A stretch of DNA of 64,000 nucleotides from Lachnospiraceae bacterium OM04-12BH. GTDB lineage: Bacteria; Bacillota; Clostridia; Lachnospirales; Lachnospiraceae. The stretch lies in the NCBI GenBank assembly GCA_003490145.1, contig QULQ01000007.1, positions 127,674 to 191,673 on the forward strand, given 5' to 3'. Of this stretch, positions 26,886 to 35,257 are shown piece by piece. The notes below the pieces were generated by a model, which saw nothing but the letters and a program-made list of their open reading frames with translations, searched no databases and was not told the DNA's origin. Positions within the stretch are counted from its first letter, which is position 1; each line of letters begins with the position of its first letter. A program made the position numbers and the translations under genes.

Positions 26886-27686
26886 ATGGCATTATTGCAG
26901 GTTAATACATATTCAGTGGCGCTCAGCCGGATCATCACATTTCATATCATTTTACCAAATGATACACAGCCGGAGATACTTGCTGACAATCCATATTATA
27001 AGAGACAGGTAAAGACCTTATATCTTCTTCATGGATTTTCCGGAAGCACACAGGACTGGCTGACGGGAAGCCTGATCCAGGACATTGCAGTCAGATATAA
27101 TCTTGCAGTGGTGATGCCTGCAGGTGAAAACAGCTTTTATCTGAATGGAAAGGGAACCGGACGCAGGTATGAGACATTTACAGCAGAAGAGCTTCCTGAT
27201 TACTGCCAGAAGACCTTTGGACTGTCTGCGGATCCGGAGGATAACTTTATCGGCGGTTTATCCATGGGTGGTTTTGGAGCGATTCATACGGCTTTAAAAT
27301 ACCCGGAACGGTTTGGTAAAATGTTCGGGCTGTCAGCAGCTCTTATTGTGAACGGAATCAAAGGGATGCAGCCGGGAAGTAAGAATGATATTGCAGATTA
27401 TGATTATTATACACAGATTTTCGGAGATCTTAACCAGCTTGATGAGAGTGAAAATAACCCGGAATACCTTGTGAAAGAAAGAGTAAAAAAAGAAGAGATG
27501 ATCCAGCCGGTTTTCATGGCGTGCGGATCAGAAGATTTCCTGATAGAGGAAAACCATGAGTTCCGTGATTTCCTCATAGAAAATGGTGTGAACGTGACCT
27601 ACAGGGAAAGCCCGGGAATTCATGAATGGAAATTCTGGAATGAGTATTTAGAACCTGCAGTACGATGGGCACTTGGGGAAGAATAG
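26886..27686 (+). CDS. Cytosolic alpha/beta-hydrolase esterase (EstA/esterase D-like)
   Basis: 266 residues, first gene of a six-gene run. The nucleophile elbow GLSMGGFGA places the catalytic Ser at 126; the acid is probably in CGSEDFLIEEN and the His is H246 in PGIHEWKFW. LLHGFSGSTQDW forms the oxyanion region. These are the features of the S-formylglutathione hydrolase/tributyrin esterase (putative esterase) family that removes short acyl or hydroxycinnamoyl groups. There is no signal peptide. The start follows GAGAGGTAAACCAAT. Confidence 0.88.
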   Translation: MALLQVNTYSVALSRIITFHIILPNDTQPEILADNPYYKRQVKTLYLLHGFSGSTQDWLTGSLIQDIAVRYNLAVVMPAGENSFYLNGKGTGRRYETFTAEELPDYCQKTFGLSADPEDNFIGGLSMGGFGAIHTALKYPERFGKMFGLSAALIVNGIKGMQPGSKNDIADYDYYTQIFGDLNQLDESENNPEYLVKERVKKEEMIQPVFMACGSEDFLIEENHEFRDFLIENGVNVTYRESPGIHEWKFWNEYLEPAVRWALGEE

Positions 27687-27701
27687 AGGAGACGATCAAA
27701 G

Positions 27702-28652
27702 ATGAAATCAGTTGCAGAAATTGTAAATCAGATAACAGACTGGCAGCCGCCTGTTATCCCGGAGGATATTGTGCATGGTGATATGCCGGGAGATAAGGTG
27801 GATATTACCAGGGAGCATGTTCAGAAAGCAAATATTATTTTCAGGGAATTGCTGCCCAAACTGGCAGAGGCTTCTGAAAAATCCGATATGGGAAAGGTTG
27901 TCATCACGGTCTGTGGAGGCTCCGGAGTTGGAAAATCAGAAATTGCTTCTTTATTAGCCTTTTATTTAAAGGAAGTGGGAATTGGAAGCTATACCTTATC
28001 AGGAGATAATTATCCTCACAGGATTCCCGTATATAATGATGCAGAACGTCTTCATATTTTCCGGGAGAGTGCATTACAGGGAATGGTAAGGGAAGGTGTG
28101 TTCACGGCAGATCGCTTTACAGTCATCCATGGACTTCAGGAAAAGAATGATGACGCTAACAGAACGCATATCGGAGAGTACGGCTGGTATGAGGTTTATC
28201 TCAGAAATGGGAAAGAAGGCCTGAAAAGATATCTTGGCTCAAATGATGAGATCGGATTTGATGAAGTAGAAAAAATCGTAAGGGAATTCAAGGCAGGCTC
28301 TGATGAGATCTGGCTGAAGCGCATGGGAAGAAAGGATACCGAATTATGGTATGAAAAGGTGGATTTCTCCGGTGTGCAGGTCCTCGTGATCGAATGGACA
28401 CATGGAAACAGTGATAATTACAGAGGAGTAGATATTCCGGTTTTGTTAAACAGTACACCCAGGGAGACACTGGCGCACCGCAGGGCAAGAAAACGGGACG
28501 GTGCAACTAACAGTCCGTTTACCATGATGGTATTGGAAATAGAGCAGGAAATGCTGGAGCAGCAGGCTTCAAAAGCAAAGATCATTATTTCCAAGAGAGG
28601 GGAACTGCTAAGCTATGGGGCATATTGCAGGCAAATGGAGGAAGGAAGATAG
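27702..28652 (+). CDS. P-loop kinase-like protein of unknown substrate
   Basis: 316 residues. Walker A is GGSGVGKS at residues 72-79 (Lys78). It is followed by TLSGDNYPHRIPVYNDAERL, similar in position to the substrate segment of uridine kinase/phosphoribulokinase-type enzymes, and by EWTHGNSDNYRGVDIPVLLNS and the basic lid-like RRARKRDGATNSPF. I do not recognise a named family. In this operon a kinase acting on the sugar or aglycone released by the neighbouring phosphorylase is plausible. Glycerate kinase and adenylylsulfate kinase roles are not supported by motifs. Confidence 0.7.
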   Translation: MKSVAEIVNQITDWQPPVIPEDIVHGDMPGDKVDITREHVQKANIIFRELLPKLAEASEKSDMGKVVITVCGGSGVGKSEIASLLAFYLKEVGIGSYTLSGDNYPHRIPVYNDAERLHIFRESALQGMVREGVFTADRFTVIHGLQEKNDDANRTHIGEYGWYEVYLRNGKEGLKRYLGSNDEIGFDEVEKIVREFKAGSDEIWLKRMGRKDTELWYEKVDFSGVQVLVIEWTHGNSDNYRGVDIPVLLNSTPRETLAHRRARKRDGATNSPFTMMVLEIEQEMLEQQASKAKIIISKRGELLSYGAYCRQMEEGR

Positions 28653-28656
28653 GCTT

Positions 28657-30360
28657 ATGAATATCGGACCAATGTTAAATGTCTATCCGGACAGTATGGG
28701 TGGAACGTTAGATGATATTGCAGCATTCCTGCAAAAAACGGAGATGAAAGATGTATTTTCTTCCTGTTATATACTTCCAAGCATATTTCATACCGATCTG
28801 GACAGAGGCTTTTCTGTGATTGATTATTCGCTGAATAAGATGCTGGCATCCAGGGAAGCACTGGGTCAGTTAGAGGGACTTGGAATTGATCTGAAGCTGG
28901 ATTTTATATTAAATCATGCATCTGTATTATCCGGACAGTTCCAGGATATCCTGAAAAACGGAGATAAATCCAAATACCGGGATTTTTTTATTGACTGGAA
29001 TAAGTTCTGGGATGGCTGTGGCAGGATGACAGAAGAGGGGTATATAAGGCCGGATCCGGAATATATCAAAGATATGTTTTTCCGGAAGCCAGGGCTTCCG
29101 ATTTTAATGGTACGATTTCCTGATGGAAGAAATGTTCCCTACTGGAATACATTTTATCAGAAGGTTACTTATCGTATGGTAGATGCGCAGGATCTGATGC
29201 AGGCAGCCGGACTGCAGTATACAGAATCCGAGATGCTGGCAGAATTATTAAATCGGCAGACAACAGAAGGAAAGGAGCCGTCAGAAATTCTTACTGCAGA
29301 GGAAAACAGCAGGGTAACCAGGTTCCTGTCTGGGGAAGAAAAGGAAAAGATTGTCAGCTGCATGGAGAGGGGAAAACATTACCTAGGGCAGATGGATCTT
29401 AATATCAAATCCCCACTTGTATGGGAGTTCTATGATGATACACTAAAGAAGCTTGCAGAATATGGTGCAAGGATTGTGCGTCTGGATGCATTTGCCTATG
29501 CACCCAAGGAACCGGGTGAGAAGAACTTCTTAAATGAACCTGGAACCTGGGAGCTTCTGGAAAGGATACGGGAACTTGCAGATAAATATAATCTGACACT
29601 GCTTCCAGAGATCCATGCTGGTTATGGTGAGAAAAATTATGAACAGATTGCAGAAAAGGGATATATGACCTATGATTTTTTCCTTCCCGGGCTGATCATT
29701 GATGCTTTGGAAAGCGGAGATGGCAGTCATTTGGCTGCCTGGGCGCAGGAATTAATTGAAAAAGGGATACATACCGTTAATATGCTTGGCTGCCATGACG
29801 GAATTCCACTCCTTGATTTAAAGGGACTGTTGTCAGAAGAGCGTATTCGGAATCTTATAGATACCATTGTCGGAAGAGGTGGCTATATCAAGGATCTTCA
29901 CGGACAGAAAAATATGTATTATCAGGTAAATGCAACCTATTATAGTGCGCTTGGAGAATCAGATGACAGGATGCTCCTTGCAAGGGCTTTGCAGCTTTTC
30001 ATGCCTGGAAAACCCCAGATCTGGTATCTTGACCTTTTTGCTGGAAAGAACGATTATGAAGCGGTAAAGCGTGCCGGAGCAGGGGGACATAAAGAAATCA
30101 ACCGCACAAATCTTACGACAGAGCAGATGAAAACGTCACTTAAGAAACCTGTTGTGGCAAGACAGCTGGAGATGCTCCGTTTTCGTAATACATTTCCTGC
30201 ATTTGCAGAAGACAGCAGTATCACGGTAAATGCCGATGGAAACAGGATGGAATTTGTATGGGAAAATGCCGGTTATGAAGCAAAACTGACGGCTGATCTC
30301 AAAACATCCGGATATGTGATCACAGAATGCACACCGGATGGAAGGACGGGAATAGTCTGA
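28657..30360 (+). CDS. GH13 subfamily 18 sucrose phosphorylase-like enzyme with an insertion
   Basis: 567 residues. The (beta/alpha)8 signatures of GH13_18 are present: nucleophile Asp277 in VRLDAFAYAPKEPG, acid/base Glu318 in LLPEIHAGYGE and stabiliser Asp381 in LGCHDGIPLLDLKG. The AxAPKExG tail after the nucleophile and the HDGI loop fit sucrose, sucrose-6'-phosphate, glucosylglycerol or glucosylglycerate phosphorylases. These are about 480-505 residues; here the spacing from nucleophile to stabiliser is similar but about 60-85 extra residues precede the nucleophile, mainly a helical segment near 170-240. The start at 28657 is 5 bases after the kinase stop. The acceptor released is not predictable. 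Confidence 0.85.
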   Translation: MNIGPMLNVYPDSMGGTLDDIAAFLQKTEMKDVFSSCYILPSIFHTDLDRGFSVIDYSLNKMLASREALGQLEGLGIDLKLDFILNHASVLSGQFQDILKNGDKSKYRDFFIDWNKFWDGCGRMTEEGYIRPDPEYIKDMFFRKPGLPILMVRFPDGRNVPYWNTFYQKVTYRMVDAQDLMQAAGLQYTESEMLAELLNRQTTEGKEPSEILTAEENSRVTRFLSGEEKEKIVSCMERGKHYLGQMDLNIKSPLVWEFYDDTLKKLAEYGARIVRLDAFAYAPKEPGEKNFLNEPGTWELLERIRELADKYNLTLLPEIHAGYGEKNYEQIAEKGYMTYDFFLPGLIIDALESGDGSHLAAWAQELIEKGIHTVNMLGCHDGIPLLDLKGLLSEERIRNLIDTIVGRGGYIKDLHGQKNMYYQVNATYYSALGESDDRMLLARALQLFMPGKPQIWYLDLFAGKNDYEAVKRAGAGGHKEINRTNLTTEQMKTSLKKPVVARQLEMLRFRNTFPAFAEDSSITVNADGNRMEFVWENAGYEAKLTADLKTSGYVITECTPDGRTGIV

Positions 30361-30405
30361 TGGATACGGGATTGTTTCCAAACGCTTTATGATGGAGGAA
30401 AAAGC

Positions 30406-31515
30406 ATGAATTATAATATAAATGAGCAAATGCTTGGATTTGACCGTGTACTTTCGTGGGAGGGACAGGTTCCGGCTCTGGTAAAGGAGGGAGAGCATTA
30501 TTTTCTTCAGCTCAGGGCACCGGAAGCAAAGAAAGTCACATTTACTATGAATGAGGAAGAATTTCCGTGCAGCAGAGAGGAGAACGGCATTTGGAGAATG
30601 AAGTATACGGTACACGCCGGAATCCAGTATGTGCAGTTAAAAATTGATGGTGTGGAGGTTGTGACCCCACTGCTTCCGATCACTTATGGCTACAGCCGTC
30701 CCTATAACTATGTGGCACTTGAAATAGAAGCTGAAGATTTCTATTGCATTAAGGACGTTCCTCACGGAAGTGTCCGCAGAGAGTATTTTTTCTCAAAGGT
30801 GACAGGGGAATGGGAGAGCTGCGTAGTATATACACCGTACTGCTATGAGAAAGAGAAGGAAAGAGAATTTCCGGTGCTCTATCTACAGCATGGACATGGT
30901 GAAAATGAAGTCGGCTGGACAGCGTCTGGTAAGGTGAACTTTATCCTTGATAATCTGATCGCAGAGAAAAAGGCAGTTCCAATGGTGGTTGTCATGAGTA
31001 ATGGCATGGTTCAGACGTTGGATGGGAATGGAAAAAGAATTGTTGACTTCAGACTTTTTGAAAAGCAGCTTTTAATGGATATTATTCCTTATGCAGAGGA
31101 AAAATTCCGCATAGGAAGAACGAAAAAGATGCGTGCAATGGCAGGACTTTCTATGGGCTCTTTACAGACAAGCATTACAGGCTTCGATCATCCTGGGTAT
31201 TTCAGTTCCCTTGGAATCTTCAGCGGTTTTGTATCAGATATGATCCAGGGCAGCCCGCTTGATATGGTTCAGAGGGAAGTCAGTAAGAATGAGCATATGA
31301 AGATTTTAGATGATGCGGATATGTTCAATAGTATATTTGATGTTTATTTCCGTGCCATGGGGGATCAGGATCCCTTTTGGGAGCATTTTGACCACGATGA
31401 TCAGATCCTGAAGGAAAAGGGAATCAATCAGATCCGCAGAGTATATCCGGGTGCACATGACTGGAATGTATGGCGTATGTGCATATGTGATTTCGCACAG
31501 CTTATATTTAAATAA
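30406..31515 (+). CDS. CE1-like esterase with N-terminal E-set domain
   Basis: 369 residues. An N-terminal early-set (CBM48-like) beta-sandwich (about 1-95; FLQLRAPEAKKVTFTMNEEE) is followed by an alpha/beta-hydrolase of the feruloyl/acetyl esterase type: VLYLQHGHGENEVGW, nucleophile Ser249 in GLSMGSLQ, and the likely His in YPGAHDWNVW. Proteins with this build remove acetyl or hydroxycinnamoyl groups from sugars. It has no signal sequence. Forty-five bases separate it from the phosphorylase gene, with GGAGGAAAAAGC as ribosome site. Confidence 0.86.
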   Translation: MNYNINEQMLGFDRVLSWEGQVPALVKEGEHYFLQLRAPEAKKVTFTMNEEEFPCSREENGIWRMKYTVHAGIQYVQLKIDGVEVVTPLLPITYGYSRPYNYVALEIEAEDFYCIKDVPHGSVRREYFFSKVTGEWESCVVYTPYCYEKEKEREFPVLYLQHGHGENEVGWTASGKVNFILDNLIAEKKAVPMVVVMSNGMVQTLDGNGKRIVDFRLFEKQLLMDIIPYAEEKFRIGRTKKMRAMAGLSMGSLQTSITGFDHPGYFSSLGIFSGFVSDMIQGSPLDMVQREVSKNEHMKILDDADMFNSIFDVYFRAMGDQDPFWEHFDHDDQILKEKGINQIRRVYPGAHDWNVWRMCICDFAQLIFK

Positions 31516-31541
31516 AAAAATTAGATTACGGAGATAAGAAG

Positions 31542-32366
31542 ATGGCTTTTTTGCAGATCGATTATAAATCAGAAGCTTTGATGCGTAGTGTCAACATAAA
31601 AGTGATTCTTCCTACGGATGGACTTTCAGGAAAATGGGAGCCACCCTATAAAACATTATATTTACTGCCGGGATACAGCGTAAATGCAACAGAATTGATC
31701 ACATACCTTGGGCTCAGAAGACAGTCTGAACTGAAGGGCATAGCCATTGTATTGCCGGATGGTGAGAACCTGTTCTATCAGAATATAGCAGACCGTATGA
31801 CCTTTTACAGCACCTATATAGGAAAAGAGCTGGTGGAAATGACCAGAAAAATACTTCCTTTATCGACAAGGAGAGAAGATACCTTTCTTGGCGGAATTTC
31901 CATGGGAGGATATGGCGCATTGTATAATGGCATTAAATATCGGGATACATTCTCAAAGGTGGCGGCATTTTCACCGGCAGCGGATGCGTATATGCTGATG
32001 ACAGACGGAGCCCCTGGATTTTCCTTTGAGCAGTTCTGTGGTATTTTCGGAAGCAGACAGGCTTATTATGGCAGCAAATGTGATCTGTGCGCACAGTGGA
32101 CAAGAAGGGATATGGATAACAGGCCGGAATTATTTCTGTGCTGTGGAAAGGAGGATCGTATTGTGTATGATGCAGTGAAAAAATTTGAGGATGCTTTGCG
32201 GAAAGAAAATATTCCTCACATTTATTGCAGCGGTCACGGTGACCATGAATTAGATTACTGGGAACAGATGCTGGATCCGGCATTTTCCTTTCTTGCAGGG
32301 ATAGAAGCAGGTACGAAGAACAGGCTGATCATTCAGGAAGGCGGGAAAGAACAGACAAATCTATGA
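31542..32366 (+). CDS. Second cytosolic EstA-like esterase
   Basis: 274 residues, same fold as the first esterase of the operon but clearly diverged. The nucleophile is Ser120 in GGISMGGYGA, the acid is likely in CCGKEDRIVYD and the His is in SGHGDHELDYW. MAFLQIDYKSEALMRSVNIKVILP matches the N-terminus of the tributyrin esterase family. No signal peptide. The last four bases overlap the next gene (ATGA). Confidence 0.86.
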   Translation: MAFLQIDYKSEALMRSVNIKVILPTDGLSGKWEPPYKTLYLLPGYSVNATELITYLGLRRQSELKGIAIVLPDGENLFYQNIADRMTFYSTYIGKELVEMTRKILPLSTRREDTFLGGISMGGYGALYNGIKYRDTFSKVAAFSPAADAYMLMTDGAPGFSFEQFCGIFGSRQAYYGSKCDLCAQWTRRDMDNRPELFLCCGKEDRIVYDAVKKFEDALRKENIPHIYCSGHGDHELDYWEQMLDPAFSFLAGIEAGTKNRLIIQEGGKEQTNL

Positions 32367-33106
32367 AATACGAGACAGAGAAATTAAATGAGCAGACATG
32401 GCTCATTGCAGAATATAATGAAACTGCAGGTTCCTATATGTACCTTCTTGCAGGCAGTCAGAAGGCTTTATTGATTGATACTGGTTTTGGAACGATTGCA
32501 CTGAAAAAAATCTGCGAAGAACTTGTCCATTTACCAGTCACAGTGGCACTGACACATGGCCACGCAGACCATATTGGCGGAACAGGGGCATTTGATGAGG
32601 TATGGCTTGCAGAAGAGGATAAAGAACTTTACAGGCTGCACAGTAAAGAATCTGTCCGCCGCATTTTTACGCAGGACAGACTTCTGCCGGTGAAGAAAAC
32701 ATGTCATTATTATGAGGAAGAAATGACATTTGACCTGGGAGGCAGAAGAATCCGGGTAGTAAAGACACCGGGGCATTCTGTTGGTTCAGTCTGTTTTCTG
32801 GATGAAAAAAACAGATGGATGTTCACCGGGGACACCTGCTGCAGGGCACATGTGTTGTTGCAGCTGGAGTATGCAGCAGCTATGGAGGTGTATAGGGACT
32901 CGCTGGAAAAGCTGATCCACATAGAGCCACTTTATGATATCACATGGCCGGGACATCACAGCAGACCTGTAGACAAACAGGTGATCCAGGATTTCTTCAC
33001 TGCAGTAAATGGAATTTTAGATGGGACTATGGAAGGAGTCAGCATGAAACTTCCCATGGGAAAAGCAAGACTTCTGGAATATAAGGAGATTGGAATTGAA
33101 TATTAA
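32363..33106 (+). CDS. Metallo-beta-lactamase fold hydrolase
   Basis: 247 residues with the canonical metal site HGHADHIGG (about residues 64-72), a further His in TPGHSVGSVCF, the Asp of FTGDTC and a final TWPGHHSRP. The family includes hydroxyacylglutathione hydrolases and lactonases; nothing fixes the substrate. It is translationally coupled to the second esterase, which suggests it acts on a product of the same pathway, for example a lactone or thioester. Last gene of the run. Confidence 0.88.
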   Translation: MKYETEKLNEQTWLIAEYNETAGSYMYLLAGSQKALLIDTGFGTIALKKICEELVHLPVTVALTHGHADHIGGTGAFDEVWLAEEDKELYRLHSKESVRRIFTQDRLLPVKKTCHYYEEEMTFDLGGRRIRVVKTPGHSVGSVCFLDEKNRWMFTGDTCCRAHVLLQLEYAAAMEVYRDSLEKLIHIEPLYDITWPGHHSRPVDKQVIQDFFTAVNGILDGTMEGVSMKLPMGKARLLEYKEIGIEY

Positions 33107-33136
33107 AACATGGTAAAATAATTGAAATTAAGTTAG

Positions 33137-33165
33137 TTGACATTATTTTAACGATTGGGTACTAT
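33137..33165 (+). promoter_or_regulatory. Promoter of a candidate small RNA
   Basis: TTGACA (33137-33142), 17 bases, TACTAT (33160-33165). The start would be near 33172, with no open frame behind it before a strong terminator. Confidence 0.72.
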
Positions 33166-33171
33166 AAGTAC

Positions 33172-33290
33172 ATGGAACAAAAACCCCTGAGGTTTTTATC
33201 GGAAATGGTGCTTGCACCAAGTCTGAGTTTGTAAAAAAGTCCATTGCAATATGTAGAAAGTTTCTACTTATTGTAATGGGCTTTTTGTTG
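33172..33290 (+). ncRNA. Candidate small RNA of about 120 nt
   Basis: Three successive hairpins follow the promoter: AAAAACC (33179-33185) with GGTTTTT (33191-33197); GGTGC/GCACC near 33208-33219; and a long terminator stem, roughly 33234-33259 with 33261-33286, followed by TTTTTG. There is no start codon with a ribosome site and the next gene has its own promoter at 33416. I do not recognise the RNA family. Confidence 0.55.
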
Positions 33291-33529
33291 CTATAAGTGA
33301 ATTTATGGTGAAAATCCAGAATGATCAGATTACCGGTTTTTCTGAATTGTGGTTCATCAATTGCTGGTGCTTTGAAAGCAAACAGAATAGCTGAATTACA
33401 AAATGTAAAATATAGTTGACAAAAAGGAAAAGAAATATTACCATACTTATGACGGATACAGAAAAAAGAAATGCCTGACCAACGTACACCGTCAGATAAT
33501 AACATCCGGAAGAGGAGAGAGATAATGGT
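33291..33529 (+). promoter_or_regulatory. Spacer with promoter of the XRE operon
   Basis: Mostly AT-rich without a gene. A promoter TTGACA (33416-33421), 17 bases, TACCAT (33439-33444) lies 86 bases before the XRE gene. Nothing else is recognised. Confidence 0.65.
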
Positions 33530-33739
33530 ATGAAGAATAAACGGATGAAAATTGCGAGGATTGAAAAGGATCTGTCTCAGGAGCAGCTTGCAGAGAAGGT
33601 AGGAGTGACCAGGCAGACGATCGGAATGATCGAGGCAGGGAAATTTAATCCGTCCCTGCAGCTCTGTATTGCGATCTGCAGGGCACTTGATAGGACGCTG
33701 GATGGACTTTTTTGGGAAGATGAGGAGAGAGAGGAATAA
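33530..33739 (+). CDS. Small XRE-family transcriptional regulator
   Basis: 69 residues, almost entirely a Cro/CI helix-turn-helix (LSQEQLAEKVGVTRQTIGMIEAGKFNPSLQLCIAICRALDRTLDGLFW). This compact type, with the TxxxIExGKxNPS motif, usually autoregulates an operon with a membrane protein. The next gene begins 5 bases after its stop, so both are cotranscribed. Confidence 0.92.
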   Translation: MKNKRMKIARIEKDLSQEQLAEKVGVTRQTIGMIEAGKFNPSLQLCIAICRALDRTLDGLFWEDEEREE

Positions 33740-33744
33740 GTGAA

Positions 33745-34257
33745 ATGAAACTTTGGAAGAAATTATTTGCGAAGCAGGCTGATGAAAGACAGCAGCAGGA
33801 AATATACAGAGTAGAGCATACGTGCTTCTGGATCACCTACTGGCTTTTGCTGATCAGTATTATTTATCAGAGAAATATCAAAGGGATGCCCTTTGAGCAG
33901 ATCCAGGGGGAATGGATCACATTTATGATAGCGTCTATCTGTGTGGTGATTGGCTGTATGTGGAAGGGTGTCTGGAATTTCCAGCACAGGAAAGTGCCGG
34001 GTGTGAAGGCATATTTGCTGTACAGTCTGACAGGCGCTGTCCTTGGGGGGATCCTGTTTGGTGTCTGCACGGCGGCGCAGAACCCTTATGTGGAAAAGTT
34101 GTCTGACAAAGTGATGGTCGGACTGATCGCAGGGGCGTGTGATGGAGGCATCATTTTTGTGCTCTGTTTTGTGGCTTTTCTGATCGTGGGAAAGGTGACA
34201 AAGCTCAGGGAGCAGAAAATAGAAAATGAAATGCTGGGAGATGACGAGGATGAATGA
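33745..34257 (+). CDS. Four-helix membrane protein of unknown function
   Basis: 170 residues with an N-terminal amphipathic stretch (KLWKKLFAKQADERQQQEIYR), four hydrophobic helices and a charged tail. It resembles the DUF3796/DUF6773-type proteins that accompany small XRE regulators in Clostridia, but I cannot assign a function. Translated between the XRE gene and the CPBP protease gene, overlapping the latter by 8 bases. Confidence 0.8.
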   Translation: MKLWKKLFAKQADERQQQEIYRVEHTCFWITYWLLLISIIYQRNIKGMPFEQIQGEWITFMIASICVVIGCMWKGVWNFQHRKVPGVKAYLLYSLTGAVLGGILFGVCTAAQNPYVEKLSDKVMVGLIAGACDGGIIFVLCFVAFLIVGKVTKLREQKIENEMLGDDEDE

Positions 34258-35248
34258 GAATAAACAGGTGAAACTGTTCTTTGGTGTCAATTTCGGGCTG
34301 ACACTGGTAATGGGAATACTGATGGGGATCGGTTATTTCCTTGGAAGGGATATCAGCAGCTTTCCGGCGGCACAGATGCTGTATCCGGCAGCGGGAGTTA
34401 TGGCAGTGCTGCTTGCAGCAAGAGAAAAAGAGCAGAAGCTGCCGATGAAGTTTTTTGTGACATATTTTGTGGTGCTGGCTCTTACCGTGATCTGCGCTGT
34501 ACTCAGCATAATTATTCCGCTTGGCAATGTGATAGGCGTAGGGGAGGGTTGGTATGTGATTCAGAGCTACGTATTTATCGTTGGAAGTGTAGCTGCGCTT
34601 GTCCTTCTCCTTCTGGAAAAGAGGGAAATAAAAGAAGCGGCAGGGCTGAATTTTAGAGGACATCAGGTGAAGGCTTCCTTCCTGATCATGCTGCTGTTTC
34701 TGCTGCTTTATGTGGTAAGGCTGCTGCTCAGTTATCTTCTGGAGGGGCGGATCAGTGAATTCGGTTCTCTTTTTGCAGACCCGTCCCTTTATATCATGCT
34801 TCCGATGCTTGTGATCAATTACTTCCTGAGTTATATCATCTTTTTCGGGGAAGAGTATGGCTGGCGTTATTTCCTGCAGCCCGTTCTGCAGAAACGATTT
34901 GGATTAAAGGGCGGTGTCCTTCTGCTTGGTGTGATCTGGGGACTGTGGCATCTGCCGATCAATCTGTTTTATTACAGTCCGGATACGTGGCTGAAGAGCA
35001 TCCTGATCCAGATCATTGCCTGTATCTGCTATTCTGTATTCTTTGGCTTTGCCTATAGCAGAACCGGGAATATCTGGACTGCAGTAGTGCTTCATTACAT
35101 CAATAACAATGTGATCGCCGTACTGACTGGCAGTGCAGATTTTGGTGGCCGCATTTACAGCTGGAAGGATCTTCTGATGGTTCTTATTGTAAACGGGATT
35201 GTGTATCTGCCATTCCTCTTTACAAAAGAGTATAAAGAGGAAAAATAA
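34250..35248 (+). CDS. CPBP-family intramembrane metalloprotease
   Basis: 332 residues, about eight membrane helices. The CAAX protease/bacteriocin-processing motifs are present: EEYGWRYFLQP (metal ligands and base), GLWHLPINLFYY and LHYINNNVI. Members process peptides, prenylated proteins or give bacteriocin self-immunity. I use ATG 34250, since the first eight codons of the longer frame lie within the previous gene. The context of XRE regulator, membrane protein and CPBP protease suggests a self-protection or envelope role, which is inference. Confidence 0.9.
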   Translation: MNENKQVKLFFGVNFGLTLVMGILMGIGYFLGRDISSFPAAQMLYPAAGVMAVLLAAREKEQKLPMKFFVTYFVVLALTVICAVLSIIIPLGNVIGVGEGWYVIQSYVFIVGSVAALVLLLLEKREIKEAAGLNFRGHQVKASFLIMLLFLLLYVVRLLLSYLLEGRISEFGSLFADPSLYIMLPMLVINYFLSYIIFFGEEYGWRYFLQPVLQKRFGLKGGVLLLGVIWGLWHLPINLFYYSPDTWLKSILIQIIACICYSVFFGFAYSRTGNIWTAVVLHYINNNVIAVLTGSADFGGRIYSWKDLLMVLIVNGIVYLPFLFTKEYKEEK

Positions 35249-35257
35249 GCTATTTTT

